Origin: Paenibacillus sp. cl123
GTDB taxonomy: Bacteria > Bacillota > Bacilli > Paenibacillales > NBRC-103111
Direction: 5' to 3'
NCBI RefSeq assembly: GCF_900101595.1
Contig: NZ_FMYY01000003.1
Span: 471,658-535,657, forward strand
Length of the DNA stretch: 64,000 nucleotides
Positions 42,454 to 51,730 of the stretch are shown here, in pieces. The position numbers were made by a program, and so were the translations under genes. Numbering within the stretch: position 1 is the stretch's first letter; every line of letters begins with the position of its first letter. Below the pieces are notes generated by a model. The model was not told the origin of the DNA, did not search any database, and saw only the letters and a program-made list of their open reading frames with translations.

Positions 42454-42821
42454 GATTCGCTTGGAAACCAGCGGTCAAGCGAGTCGGCGGTGGGTGGCGG
42501 GCAGACATTAGGCTCGGGAAGCCGGATGTCCAGCGTTGCCGAACGAGCCCTGCCGCGTTGGAATGAAAAGAATATCCGGAGGCCGGGGACCGGCTGCCGA
42601 GAGCCTGGCGGGCAGCCGCCGGGCTTATTTGGCGTTATAACCCCAGACTGCGAATCGAGCGAGGGTCTGGAGGCCGACCAAGCAATTGGCCCGAGGACGG
42701 CGGGACAAGAAGCAGCCGGCAAGACAGCCGCCCTGGAAGGGCGGGCATGACAGCGCTGTCAGGAGGGCAGGCCGGGCAAAAAAATAGGTGTCTTATCCGC
42801 AAAAAAAGTCAATAATCCAAG
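42454..42821. other. GC-rich gene-free region
   Basis: No credible gene; an open frame at 42490-42750 has no ribosome site and is a composition artefact. It holds a CCGCCC/GGGCGG hairpin near 42728-42743 and the palindrome noted at 42748. Confidence 0.5.
42748..42761. promoter_or_regulatory. Perfect 14-bp palindrome, cre-like
   Basis: TGACAGCGCTGTCA. It differs from the ideal cre (TGAAAGCGCTTTCA) at two positions and is fully symmetrical. It is 60 bases upstream of the promoter for the gene at 43021, a position where CcpA or another LacI-type protein could act. Confidence 0.45.
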
Positions 42822-42850
42822 TTGCTAAAACATATGATTCATAATAAGAT
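42822..42850 (+). promoter_or_regulatory. Promoter of the 198-aa protein gene
   Basis: TTGCTA (42822-42827), 17-base spacer, TAAGAT (42845-42850). About 165 bases of leader follow before the GTG start; no clear structured RNA was recognised in it. Confidence 0.5.
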
Positions 42851-43020
42851 ATAACTAAGAAACTGAATAGTCAGAAAATTCATTCGAACCATCACGTTTC
42901 TCATTTATCCGGTCCCAGCCCACCTTCCCAGAGCCGACGCCGGAAGGGACCTGACCCGCCACTTGCCGCAGCAATCGAAGCAGCCTGTTTACACCGTTAT
43001 ACCTTGAGGGAGGGATTGCC

Positions 43021-43617
43021 GTGAGTAAAAGTCATGAAGTAGAATATTGCAACCTTGAGTTACGATTTGACCGTCGGCTAATCCGTAACTTCATCAAAAC
43101 GCTGATTCAAGAAGGGTATTCGCTGTACTGGAACGAAAGCGACCAGCAGTTCATCGTCTCGATCCGCACCGGCCGCAAGCTCGTGAAGCTGAAGTTTCAG
43201 CGGATCGGCGAACGCTATAAAATTGTCGGCAACTATTCCTTCAAGGATGAGAAGCTTGCTGAGCTTATGGAGAAAATGATCGGGGATACCCGGGGGCATG
43301 CCGTAGTCAAGCGGTTCAAGGATCGCCAGATCCTTATCGAGAATATCATGTTTGGAGAAATCATCCGAATGGTAGAAATTTCGGGGGTGGAACATAAGGT
43401 GCTATTTCAAAAAGAACCTGTTGTTACCTTGGAGGAAATGATGCAGGCTTTCCGCTCCAAGCGTCCGGACGAGAGAATCCCGGTACTCAGGCTTGAGCTT
43501 GATTACGAGCTGGCTGTGCTGCACGAAGCGCTGGAGGAAGGGGACGCCCCGAAAGTTACCGCGTGCAAAGAGAAGCTGAAGGAGTTGCGGCATGAAATGC
43601 TACTGCTGGAAATGTAA
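43021..43617 (+). CDS. Conserved-looking hypothetical protein
   Basis: 198 aa; GGAGGGATTGCC before a GTG start. Cytosolic, strongly charged. The first 100 residues alternate strands and helices (VEYCNLELRFDRRLIRNFIK, YSLYWNESDQQFIVSIRTGR, KLKFQRIGERYKIVGNYSF); the last 60 form a helical hairpin rich in Glu and Leu (LHEALEEGDAPKVTACKEKL). No motif recognised. Long leader and own promoter. Confidence 0.6.
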   Translation: MSKSHEVEYCNLELRFDRRLIRNFIKTLIQEGYSLYWNESDQQFIVSIRTGRKLVKLKFQRIGERYKIVGNYSFKDEKLAELMEKMIGDTRGHAVVKRFKDRQILIENIMFGEIIRMVEISGVEHKVLFQKEPVVTLEEMMQAFRSKRPDERIPVLRLELDYELAVLHEALEEGDAPKVTACKEKLKELRHEMLLLEM

Positions 43618-43630
43618 GACCCGCTTGAGG

Positions 43631-43680
43631 CGCAAGGCCTCCCCGTAGTCAGACTTGTTCTGAGGAGGGGAGGCCTTGCG
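43631..43680 (+). terminator. Large hairpin after the 198-aa gene
   Basis: CGCAAGGCCTCCCC (43631-43644) pairs perfectly with GGGGAGGCCTTGCG (43667-43680), with an inner TCAGA/TCTGA stem. Very stable but with no T-run, so possibly a terminator needing other factors or an mRNA 3' protector. Confidence 0.45.
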
Positions 43681-43758
43681 TGCGTTTGCGGAAGAGACAG
43701 GCGCTCCGGGATACTCCGCGATACTTCCGGATGCTCCGGTATACATAAAAACTGAGGA

Positions 43759-43787
43759 TTGTTAACGTGTGCATAACATGATATGAT
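43759..43787 (+). promoter_or_regulatory. Promoter of the hexonate operon with a dyad
   Basis: TTGTTA (43759-43764), 17-base spacer, TATGAT (43782-43787) preceded by TGA. TGTTA-N9-TAACA (43760-43778) spans the -35 and spacer, a good place for autorepression by the LacI-type protein encoded next. Confidence 0.7.
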
Positions 43788-43806
43788 AAAGTGGAGAGGT
43801 GGTTAC

Positions 43807-44823
43807 ATGAGCGATGTGACGATCAAGGATATCGCCCGCATGGCTGGGGTTTCCCATACGACCGTCTCCCGCGCGCTCAATGACAGCCCGTTGATTAATC
43901 CGGAGACGAAGGAAAGAATCAAGTCAATCGCCGGGAGCCTGAATTATACGCCCAATTACAGCGCGAAAAGCCTCGTGCTTGACCGCTCCTACAATCTGGG
44001 GCTGTTTTTCACCACCTTGCATCAAGGAACCTCGTCAGGATTTCTGTACGCGGCTCTGCGCGGGGTCAACGACGTGATCAAGGATGGGTACAACCTGATT
44101 GTACGGGGGATTGACGATTACAAAAGCTTCCATCATGTGAACCGCAAAAGCTTCGACGGCATCATCGTCATGAGCCAGAGCGCGGCCGATCAGCCGTTCA
44201 TCGAATATGCTTCGCAGCGTTCGATTCCACTCATTGTGCTGAACCGCCAAATAGAGATGGAGGGCGTCTGGAACTTGATACCCGACGATCAGAGCGGCGC
44301 ATACCGGATGACCGAATACTTGCTGCAATGCGGCCACCGCCGCATCGCCATCATCGAAGGAAAGCGCGGCTTCAAGTCTTCTCACGCCCGGAAGGAAGGG
44401 TATCTGGAGGCGCTTCGAAGCGCAGGCATAGAGCCTGAGGAAGAGCTGTTCATCCGCGGGGAGTATGACTTCGAAAGCGGCTACCGCGCGATGATGCGCA
44501 TCCTGGAGCTGGCCGCGAGGCCAAGCGCCGTGTTCTGCAGCAGCGACGACATGGCGCTCGGAGCCGTGAAGGCAGCCGCGGAGCGGGGCTTGCGCGTGCC
44601 GGACGACATCTCGGTCGCCGGCTTTGACGACACGCTGTACTCGGCCTTTATTACGCCCGCCTTGACGACGGTTCGCCGGCCTATCGAGGAGATGAGCCGG
44701 GCCGGAGCGGAGAGGCTGGTCGCTTTGATCGAGAAGAGGCATGTGGAAGACCATAACCGAATGTTCCGCACGGAGCTCGTCATCCGCGACTCCGTCAAAT
44801 CGTTACTCGAAGGAGACGAATAA
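43807..44823 (+). CDS. LacI-family repressor of the hexonate operon
   Basis: 338 aa from ATG 43807 (GGAGAGGTGGTTAC upstream). Headpiece VTIKDIARMAGVSHTTVSRA, hinge LNYTPNYSAKSLV, then a periplasmic-binding-type sensor with YLLQCGHRRIAIIEG and VFCSSDDMALGAVKAA. It is the first gene of the operon, two bases before the LarA-like gene, and so probably controls itself and the catabolic genes in response to a sugar acid or its phosphate. Confidence 0.9.
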   Translation: MSDVTIKDIARMAGVSHTTVSRALNDSPLINPETKERIKSIAGSLNYTPNYSAKSLVLDRSYNLGLFFTTLHQGTSSGFLYAALRGVNDVIKDGYNLIVRGIDDYKSFHHVNRKSFDGIIVMSQSAADQPFIEYASQRSIPLIVLNRQIEMEGVWNLIPDDQSGAYRMTEYLLQCGHRRIAIIEGKRGFKSSHARKEGYLEALRSAGIEPEEELFIRGEYDFESGYRAMMRILELAARPSAVFCSSDDMALGAVKAAAERGLRVPDDISVAGFDDTLYSAFITPALTTVRRPIEEMSRAGAERLVALIEKRHVEDHNRMFRTELVIRDSVKSLLEGDE

Positions 44824-44825
44824 CC

Positions 44826-46094
44826 ATGAGCGTATTAAGATCGCTGCTGCAAGACATACCTATTCCTCAGATGGTCCGCATTAGACAGAAGTTCGACGGC
44901 ACCAAGCTGGATAATCCGGTCCGGAACTTGAAGGACGAGCTGGGCAAGCCCGGCGCCATCGACCGCATCCGGCCGGGGCAGCGGGTCGCAGTAGCTGTGG
45001 GCAGCCGGGGAGTTGCGAATATCGCCGACTTTACCCGCGCGACGATCGACGCCATCAAGGCCGCCGGCGGGGAGCCGTTTATCGTGCCGTGCATGGGCAG
45101 CCATGGCGGCGCTACGGCCGCCGGACAGACGGAAGTGCTGCATCATCTCGGGGTGACGGAGGAGTCCATGGGCGCTCCGATTCTTTCTTCGATGGAAGTT
45201 GTCGAGATCGACAAGCTGCCGAACGGATTGCCGGTGTATGTGGACAAATACGCCTCGGAGGCGGACGCCATCGTCGTCATCAACCGGGTCAAGCCGCATA
45301 CCGCGTTCCGGGGACGGATCGAGAGCGGCATCATGAAGATGATCGCGATCGGACTGGGCAAGCAGAAGGGGGCCGAGGCCTGCCACCAGCTCGGCTTCAA
45401 GTACATGGCGGAGAACGTGCCGGCCATGGCCAAGATCATGATCGACAAGCTGCCGATCGTGTTCGGCGTAGCGCTTGTCGAGAACGCCTACGATGAAACC
45501 TGCATGGTCGAAGTGCTGCCTGCCGAGCAGATCGAGGAACGCGAGGTCGAGCTGCTGGAAATCGCCAAATCCCGCCTGCCCAAAATTTTGTTCGAGCAGA
45601 TCGACGTGCTTGTCATCGACTACATCGGCAAAAATATCAGCGGCGACGGGATGGACCCGAATGTGACGGGCCGTTATCCGACCCCGTATGCGCATGGCGG
45701 ACCTGATGTCTCCAAGATGGTTGTGCTCGATCTGACGCCTGAAACCAAAGGCAACGCCAACGGCGTCGGGACGGCCGATTTCACGACTCAGCGGCTGGTG
45801 GACAAAACCGACCTGGCGGCAACCTATGCCAACGGCTTAACATCGACCGTATGCGCGCCGACGAAAATCGCCACAACGCTGGAGAATGATTACTACGCGA
45901 TCAAGGCGGCTGTCAAAACCTGCAATATTCTGGATTATACCCGCTGCCGGCTGGTACGCATTCAGGACACGCTGCACCTCGGCGAGATTGAAATTTCCGT
46001 TAACCTGCTGGAGGAAGCCAAGCTGCACCCGGATATCGAGGTGCTGACGGAAGCGTATGATCTGACGTTCAACGAGGAAGGCAACTTGAGATAA
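44826..46094 (+). CDS. LarA-like (DUF2088) racemase/epimerase
   Basis: 422 aa; AAGGAGACGAATAACC before ATG. Motifs of the nickel-pincer racemase family: SHGGATAAGQ, INRVKPHTAFRGRIESGIMK with candidate cofactor Lys and His, and a C-terminal half with ISGDGMDPN and LTSTVCAPTKIAT. LarA racemises lactate; relatives act on malate, other 2-hydroxy acids and gluconate (recalled). Flanked by a gluconokinase and SDR, it probably inverts C2 of a hexonate. The pincer cofactor would need LarB, LarC and LarE, none of which are in the window, so cofactor use is uncertain. Confidence 0.8.
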   Translation: MSVLRSLLQDIPIPQMVRIRQKFDGTKLDNPVRNLKDELGKPGAIDRIRPGQRVAVAVGSRGVANIADFTRATIDAIKAAGGEPFIVPCMGSHGGATAAGQTEVLHHLGVTEESMGAPILSSMEVVEIDKLPNGLPVYVDKYASEADAIVVINRVKPHTAFRGRIESGIMKMIAIGLGKQKGAEACHQLGFKYMAENVPAMAKIMIDKLPIVFGVALVENAYDETCMVEVLPAEQIEEREVELLEIAKSRLPKILFEQIDVLVIDYIGKNISGDGMDPNVTGRYPTPYAHGGPDVSKMVVLDLTPETKGNANGVGTADFTTQRLVDKTDLAATYANGLTSTVCAPTKIATTLENDYYAIKAAVKTCNILDYTRCRLVRIQDTLHLGEIEISVNLLEEAKLHPDIEVLTEAYDLTFNEEGNLR

Positions 46095-46108
46095 AGGAGC
46101 GCTGTTAC

Positions 46109-47653
46109 GTGCAAAAGCCATACATCATCGCCGCCGATATCGGAACGACCAGCGCGAAGACGCTGCTCTTCGATAAAAGCGGCCGCATACTGGCCTCTCA
46201 TGCGGTGGAATACCCGCTGCATACGCCAAGGCCGGAGATCGCGGAGCAGGACCCGGAGCAAATATTCCAAGCGGTGCTGGCCGGCATCCAGGCTGTCGTA
46301 CGGCAAGGCGCCGTGCGCGCCTCGGAGGTGCTGTGCGTCTCGTTCAGCTCGGCGATGCACAGTCTTATTGCGGTCGACGAAGCCTGCCGCCCGTTGACAG
46401 CCTGCATCACATGGGCCGATAACCGGAGCGTCGGGTATGTGAAATCGCTCAAGGAACGGGATACGGGACACGCGATTTATATGCGTACAGGCACTCCGAT
46501 CCATCCGATGAGTCCGCTGCTGAAGCTGATGTGGTTCCGCGACGAGCGGCCAGATCTGTTTGCTTCGGCCCACAAATTCATCGGGATCAAGGAATATGTA
46601 TTCGCCCGCCTGTTCGGCCAATATGTGATCGACCATTCGCTGGCGAGCTGCACCGGCTTGTTCAATCTGCGGCAGCTGGACTGGGATGTAGGGGCTTTGG
46701 CCGCCTGCGGCGTGCGCAGGGAGCAGCTATCGCAGCCTGTGCCGACGACGCATATCGTGCAGGGCCTGCAGCCTGCCGACGCGGCTCAGCTGGGCATTGC
46801 GGCGGATACGCCGTTCGTCGTCGGCGCGTCCGACGGCGTGCTGGCCAATCTCGGCGCTGCAGCCTTTGAGCCGGGCGTCTATGCGGTTACGATCGGGACG
46901 AGCGGAGCGGTGCGGGGCGTCGTGCGCGAGCCGATCACCGATCCGAAGGGCCGGCTGTTCTGCTACGCGCTCAAGGAAGATTTCTGGGTCGTCGGGGGAG
47001 CCATCAACAACGGCGGCATCATGTTCCGATGGGTGCGCGACCAGCTGGCGACGGCGGAGGCGGAGGAAGGCCGGCGGCTCGGCATGGACCCGTACGACTA
47101 TTTGAGCCGGCTCGCTTCCGAGGTGGCTCCCGGCTCGGGCGGTCTTGTTTTCCTGCCGCTGCTGGCAGGAGAACGGGCGCCGTACTGGAACGCCAATGCG
47201 CGGGGCGTTTTCTTCGGCCTGTCGCTCTATCACCAGAAGCCTCATATGATCCGCGCCGTGCTGGAGGGCGTGATGTACCGGATTCATTCCGTTGTCGGCG
47301 CGCTCGAGGAGCTTAGCGGCCCTACGCGGGAGATTCGGGCTTCGGGCGGCTTCGCGCGCTCGCAGGTATGGCTGCAGATGATGGCCGACGTACTGGGCAG
47401 CCCTGTCACTGTGCCTAATACGATCGAAGCGTCGGGGGCCGGGGCCGCGCTGCTTGGGCGGCTGGCTACAGGGGAAATTGCAGACTTCTCGGGAGCGCAT
47501 GAATGGGTGCAAGTGCACCACCGGCTGCAGGCGGATGCCGAGGCGGGAGAGGTGTACCGGCAGCTGACGCAGATCTACGGCCGGGTTTATCACCAGCTGA
47601 AGGACGAGTTCGACGCGATTGCGGCATTTCAACAAAAATATACGCTTACGTGA
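46109..47653 (+). CDS. gntK: FGGY-family gluconokinase
   Basis: 514 aa, GTG start after AAAGGAG. ATP and sugar motifs: IIAADIGTTSAKTLLFDKSG at the start, ITWADNRS, TGLFNLRQLDWD, the second-domain loop VTIGTSGAVRGVV, and the adenosine motif GGFARSQVWLQMMADVLG. Length and sequence fit B. subtilis GntK-type kinases, phosphorylating D-gluconate to 6-phosphogluconate. Gnd, which consumes that product, is encoded 0.9 kb downstream. Confidence 0.85.
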   Translation: MQKPYIIAADIGTTSAKTLLFDKSGRILASHAVEYPLHTPRPEIAEQDPEQIFQAVLAGIQAVVRQGAVRASEVLCVSFSSAMHSLIAVDEACRPLTACITWADNRSVGYVKSLKERDTGHAIYMRTGTPIHPMSPLLKLMWFRDERPDLFASAHKFIGIKEYVFARLFGQYVIDHSLASCTGLFNLRQLDWDVGALAACGVRREQLSQPVPTTHIVQGLQPADAAQLGIAADTPFVVGASDGVLANLGAAAFEPGVYAVTIGTSGAVRGVVREPITDPKGRLFCYALKEDFWVVGGAINNGGIMFRWVRDQLATAEAEEGRRLGMDPYDYLSRLASEVAPGSGGLVFLPLLAGERAPYWNANARGVFFGLSLYHQKPHMIRAVLEGVMYRIHSVVGALEELSGPTREIRASGGFARSQVWLQMMADVLGSPVTVPNTIEASGAGAALLGRLATGEIADFSGAHEWVQVHHRLQADAEAGEVYRQLTQIYGRVYHQLKDEFDAIAAFQQKYTLT

Positions 47654-47671
47654 GCGGGGAGGAAATGGATC

Positions 47672-48445
47672 ATGGCTATGAATTTATTCGATCTGACAGG
47701 CAAAACGGCGGTCATTATCGGGGGGAATAGCACGCTGGGCGGCTCGATGGCCGTCGGCCTCGGCGGACATGGCGCGGATGTGGCGATTGTGGGCCGCAAC
47801 CAGGACAAGGCTCGCGAGGTGGCTGAAGCGGTCGAGGCGGCCGGGGGCCGGGCGCGCTGCTTCTCGGCGGATGCGACCAGCACGGACGATCTGAAGCGCG
47901 TGCTGGCCGAGGTGCTCGAATGGACGGGACGCTGCGACGTGCTGATGAATTGTCCGGGCAAAAACAGCGCAACGCCGTTTTTCGATATCCAGATGGAGGA
48001 ATGGGATTCCATCATGGATGTCAATTTGAAGAGCGTCGTACTTGCCTGCCAGATTTTTGGGAAACATATGGTGGACAGCGGTCAAGGCGGCAGCATCATC
48101 AATATTTCCTCGGTGTCTTCGGAGCCTCCGTTGTCTCGCGTGTTCACGTATTCGGCTTCCAAGGCTGCCGTCAACAGCGTAACCAAGTTTCTGGCCAAAG
48201 AGTTCGCACCGGCAGGCGTACGTGTAAATGCCATCATTCCCGGGTTCTTTCCGGCTGAGCAGAACCGCAAAATTTTGTCTCCGGAGCGGATCGAATCGAT
48301 CATGAAGCATACGCCTATGAACCGTTTCGGCGAAGCGGAAGAGCTGCAGGGAGCGGCCGTGTATCTGGCTTCCGAGAAAGCCTCGGGCTTCGTCACCGGA
48401 TCGCTGCTGCGCGTCGATGGCGGCTTCGGTTCCATGACAATCTAG
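47672..48445 (+). CDS. SDR-family oxidoreductase of the hexonate locus
   Basis: 257 aa; GGGGAGGAAATGGATC before ATG. MNLFDLTGKTAVIIGGNSTL begins like gluconate 5-dehydrogenase and KduD-type SDRs, but the glycine loop is GGNSTLGG. Catalytic set: Asn, Ser in NISSVSS, YSASK with Tyr and Lys; SIMDVNLKS and VDGGFG are standard. Probably interconverts a keto-gluconate or fructuronate-type acid with a hexonate. The NNAG motif is replaced by NCPG, an oddity shared with some mannonate/gluconate dehydrogenases. Confidence 0.85.
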   Translation: MAMNLFDLTGKTAVIIGGNSTLGGSMAVGLGGHGADVAIVGRNQDKAREVAEAVEAAGGRARCFSADATSTDDLKRVLAEVLEWTGRCDVLMNCPGKNSATPFFDIQMEEWDSIMDVNLKSVVLACQIFGKHMVDSGQGGSIINISSVSSEPPLSRVFTYSASKAAVNSVTKFLAKEFAPAGVRVNAIIPGFFPAEQNRKILSPERIESIMKHTPMNRFGEAEELQGAAVYLASEKASGFVTGSLLRVDGGFGSMTI

Positions 48446-48454
48446 GATCAGCTC

Positions 48455-48483
48455 TTGAAATTCAATTGAGAATAACTGATAAT
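48455..48483 (+). promoter_or_regulatory. Promoter of gnd
   Basis: TTGAAA (48455-48460), 17-base spacer, GATAAT (48478-48483). It gives 6-phosphogluconate dehydrogenase its own transcript beside the inducible operon, with a leader of about 85 bases. Confidence 0.65.
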
Positions 48484-48574
48484 GGGTTCTAAAGCAGTCC
48501 TATGCATGGTCTGTTTCAGTGTGGCCGCATAGGGGTAATAAATATGGGATTATGAGGAAGGAAGAGAAAACCAA

Positions 48575-49990
48575 ATGTCCAAACAGCAAATCGGCGTAAT
48601 CGGTCTGGCCGTCATGGGTAAAAACCTGGCACTGAATATCGAAAGCCGCGGTTTCACCGTGTCCGTATACAACCGCTCCCGTGAGAAAACGGATGTGCTT
48701 CTTGAGGAAGCCAAAGGCAAGAACCTGGTTGGTACATACAGCATCGAGGAGTTTGTAGCGTCTCTGGAAGTTCCGCGCAAGATTTTGATCATGGTGCAAG
48801 CGGGCTTCGCGACGGACGACACGATCAATCAACTCGTTCCGCACCTGGATAAGGGCGATATTATTATTGACGGAGGCAATGCGTTCTTCCCCGATACGCA
48901 GCGCCGCAACAAAGAGCTGGAAGCTCACGGCATCCGTTTCATCGGAACAGGCGTATCCGGCGGCGAAGAAGGCGCGCTCAAAGGGCCTTCGATCATGCCG
49001 GGCGGCCAGAAGGACGCGTATGAGCTCGTAGCGCCGATCCTGAAGGCGATCTCCGCCAAAGTCGGCGACGACGCATGCTGCACATACATCGGACCGGACG
49101 GCGCGGGCCACTATGTGAAGATGGTTCATAACGGCATCGAGTACGGCGACATGCAGCTTATCTGTGAAGCTTATCAACTGCTCAAGGACGTGCTGGGCGT
49201 CGATACGAAAGAGCTGCACGAAATTTTTGCGGAATGGAACCGCGGCGAGCTCGACAGCTACCTGATCGAGATCACGACCGATATTTTCACGAAGTACGAC
49301 GAAGAAACCGGCAAGCCGATGGTGGATGTCATTCTCGATTCCGCCGGGCAAAAAGGTACGGGCAAATGGACCAGCCAAAGCTCGCTGGATCTGGGCGTGC
49401 CGCTGTCCATCATCACAGAGTCGGTATTCTCCCGCTTCCTGTCCGCGATGAAGGAAGAACGCGTCGCGGCAAGCAAGGTGCTGAGCGGGCCTCAGGCCAA
49501 GCCGTATGACGGCGATCGCGCGGCATTCATCGAGTCTGTCCGCCAGGCGCTGTATGCCAGCAAAATTTGCTCCTACGCCCAGGGCTTCGCCCAAATGCGC
49601 GCGGCCAGCGAAGAGTACGGCTGGGATCTGGATTACGGCAGCATCGCAATGATCTTCCGCGGCGGCTGCATCATCCGTGCCCGCTTCCTCCAGAACATCA
49701 AGGACGCTTACGACCGCAATCCGGAGCTCCGCAACCTGCTGCTTGACGATTACTTCAATCAAGTGATCACGAACTATCAAGCTGCCTGGAGATCCGTCGT
49801 AGCGACAGCCGTAGCAAGCGGAATCCCGGTTCCCGCTTTCGCCTCGGCTCTGGCGTACTATGACAGCTACCGCACGGAGCGTCTGCCTGCCAACCTGCTC
49901 CAGGCGCAGCGCGACTACTTCGGCGCTCATACTTTCAAGCGTCTGGACAAGGAAGGCACGTTCCACTATCAGTGGATTCAAGAGGACTAG
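48575..49990 (+). CDS. gndA: 6-phosphogluconate dehydrogenase (decarboxylating)
   Basis: 471 aa; AAGGAAGAGAAAACCAA before ATG. NADP-binding [20 protein letters not shown] with NRSREKTD following, [15 protein letters not shown], the family signature [21 protein letters not shown] with catalytic Lys, and [20 protein letters not shown]. This is the GndA-type NADP-dependent enzyme of the oxidative pentose phosphate pathway giving ribulose 5-phosphate. It follows the gluconate-type operon but has a separate promoter. Confidence 0.97.
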   Translation: MSKQQIGVIGLAVMGKNLALNIESRGFTVSVYNRSREKTDVLLEEAKGKNLVGTYSIEEFVASLEVPRKILIMVQAGFATDDTINQLVPHLDKGDIIIDGGNAFFPDTQRRNKELEAHGIRFIGTGVSGGEEGALKGPSIMPGGQKDAYELVAPILKAISAKVGDDACCTYIGPDGAGHYVKMVHNGIEYGDMQLICEAYQLLKDVLGVDTKELHEIFAEWNRGELDSYLIEITTDIFTKYDEETGKPMVDVILDSAGQKGTGKWTSQSSLDLGVPLSIITESVFSRFLSAMKEERVAASKVLSGPQAKPYDGDRAAFIESVRQALYASKICSYAQGFAQMRAASEEYGWDLDYGSIAMIFRGGCIIRARFLQNIKDAYDRNPELRNLLLDDYFNQVITNYQAAWRSVVATAVASGIPVPAFASALAYYDSYRTERLPANLLQAQRDYFGAHTFKRLDKEGTFHYQWIQED

Positions 49991-50337
49991 AGGCGAGGCC
50001 CCGTTTCTCGTCCGGTCCGGCTCGGATGCAGGCCGTGTGAAGCTTCCTGCAGCCAGCTTTTCAGCCGGTCGGCCTCTTGATCGAAGCCGTTGCGGCGCTG
50101 GATCAGCATAAGCGCAATTTCAGCGAAATAACGGAAATTTTGAAGCAGGCGTGGCTGGGAAAGATCCATTAAGTTGGGGTCTTCCTCAGCCACCTTTTTT
50201 TTGATATATTCCAGTATCCAAACGATCTCCTCCTTGCACAGCGGCCGGGACGGGTCCATAATCTGGTCCAGCTTCATCACGGTCAGGTCCGAGCCGGAAG
50301 CTTGCTTGCGGGGCAAAGCGCTTTGCATCATATTCAT
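49987..50337 (-). CDS. Hypothetical protein, helical
   Basis: 116 aa; AAGGGAGAAATGAAT before ATG 50337. The centre is helical ([39 protein letters not shown]). No motif recognised. It overlaps the 3' end of gndA by four bases, tail-to-tail. Confidence 0.6.
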   Translation of the reverse strand: MNMMQSALPRKQASGSDLTVMKLDQIMDPSRPLCKEEIVWILEYIKKKVAEEDPNLMDLSQPRLLQNFRYFAEIALMLIQRRNGFDQEADRLKSWLQEASHGLHPSRTGRETGPRL

Positions 50338-50506
50338 TTCTCCCTTCTGAACTTAGGCATTATCAGCTTGACTGTTCTGGCTGGAATTTATTCACATCCA
50401 TCATATGTTTTGGCGAAACTTTCTATTCATGTTTGGCAAGCTATGACGGGGCTGTGATAGAATAAGTAATAGAATAAGCATCGCGAAAGCCCGGGAGTGT
50501 GTGACA

Positions 50507-51022
50507 TTGACCAAACGCAATCTTGTATTAATAGGCATGATGGGAACGGGAAAATCTACTGTAGGCCACGAGCTGGCCCGCCGACTGGGGCTGGCGTTCG
50601 TAGACTCGGATGCGGCTGTTGAAGCTGAGCAGGGGATGACGATCAAGGAAATGTTTGCCGCCCTGGGCGAAGCCGCCTTCCGGACGGCGGAGACAGCTGC
50701 GCTGACGGCTATTCTGGCGCGGGAAGGCCAGGTGGTCGCCACAGGCGGCGGGGCCGTGCTGGCCGAGGCCAACAGGACCGCCATGAAGGACGGAGGTTTC
50801 GTCGTCGCCTTGGCGGCCGGAGCGGAGACGATCATCCGGCGGGTGAGCGAGGATCGAAATCGTCCGCTGCTGCAGGGCGATGTGGGGGAACGCGTGCGGG
50901 CCATTATGGAAAGCCGCCGGCATGCCTATGACTTCGCCGATCTGCGCATTGACACAGACGGGCGGAGCGTAGAGAATATCGCGGATGAAATTTGCCGCCG
51001 CTGGCTGGGGCATGATTGCTAG
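50507..51022 (+). CDS. aroK: Shikimate kinase
   Basis: 171 aa from TTG 50507, nine bases after GGGAG (the GTG at 50501 is only three bases away). Walker A GMMGTGKSTVG, shikimate-binding DSD and the Arg in EAAFRTAE, the second loop ATGGGAVL, and lid Arg in RNRPLL. Phosphorylates shikimate in chorismate synthesis. The product-using enzyme AroA is encoded 0.7 kb on. A TAGAAT with TGA before it (about 50458) may be its promoter. Confidence 0.9.
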   Translation: MTKRNLVLIGMMGTGKSTVGHELARRLGLAFVDSDAAVEAEQGMTIKEMFAALGEAAFRTAETAALTAILAREGQVVATGGGAVLAEANRTAMKDGGFVVALAAGAETIIRRVSEDRNRPLLQGDVGERVRAIMESRRHAYDFADLRIDTDGRSVENIADEICRRWLGHDC

Positions 51023-51184
51023 CAAACGGCTGGAAGACGAATGCCCAGGAGGGGCTGCCCCAGGCCGGCTGCGTCTGCCGGGGCGTGCCTCGGCATGCAG
51101 CCTTCTGGTTTTTTGGAGCGTTCTGTGCGCGCTCGGCGCATAGGCGCATAGTACCCGGAGCTGAACGTGTACGGGACGAGGGGC

Positions 51185-51478
51185 TTACAGCGCCTCCCAC
51201 TCCAGCATGCCGCCCGTCATATTTTTCAAATTCGTCATACCTTGCGCCTGCAAATATTCCAGGGCGCGGCCGCTGCGGTTGCCGCTGCGGCATACTAGAA
51301 TCGTTTCGCCATTCTGTGGAATATCGGACAGCCGCTCGGGCAGCTGCATAAGCGGGATATGAAGCGCTCCAGGGATAATGCCTTGGGCGACCTCCTCGTC
51401 TTCACGGACATCGACGATATCGAGTTTTTCTCCGTTGGCCAATCTTTGTTTGACTTCTGCCGGCGTAATCGTTTGCAT
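51185..51478 (-). CDS. Single-domain rhodanese
   Basis: 97 aa; AAGGAGGAATTACCGTCC before ATG 51478. IVDVREDEEVAQGIIPGALH and the active-site loop VCRSGNRS with the sulfur-carrying Cys. Related to GlpE/YqhL-type persulfide carriers in sulfur transfer. Own near-consensus promoter. Unrelated to the aromatic genes around it. Confidence 0.9.
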   Translation of the reverse strand: MQTITPAEVKQRLANGEKLDIVDVREDEEVAQGIIPGALHIPLMQLPERLSDIPQNGETILVCRSGNRSGRALEYLQAQGMTNLKNMTGGMLEWEAL

Positions 51479-51529
51479 GGACGGTAATTCCTCCTTCAGC
51501 TTGACGGCCGCTGCAGGCCGATTGCCTTA

Positions 51530-51559
51530 ATCATACTCAGGATCGGGAAAGCGTGTCAA
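51530..51559 (-). promoter_or_regulatory. Promoter of the rhodanese gene
   Basis: On the minus strand TTGACA (51559-51554), 18-base spacer, TATGAT (51535-51530). Strong sigma-A match. Confidence 0.75.
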
Positions 51560-51730
51560 ACCAGCCTGCCTGGCCTGGATGGCGGGGCTCGGCGGAGCGC
51601 ACGAGTTTTTTCGGCGGAGGAAGAAGGGGAACCTGCGAATCATGTCGAATATGTCGGGTGACGGCTGTATGCTGTAAAGAACGTGGTACTAGAACACAAG
51701 TGAAATAAGTGAAGGAGCGAATACATACTG

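Noticed and set aside
42490..42750. 86-aa frame in the GC-rich gap
   Set aside because: No ribosome site, Gly/Pro/Arg-rich composition without pattern, and interrupted by hairpins.
43631..43680. CRISPR-like repeat
   Set aside because: It is a single inverted repeat, not a spaced direct repeat array; no array was found anywhere in the window.
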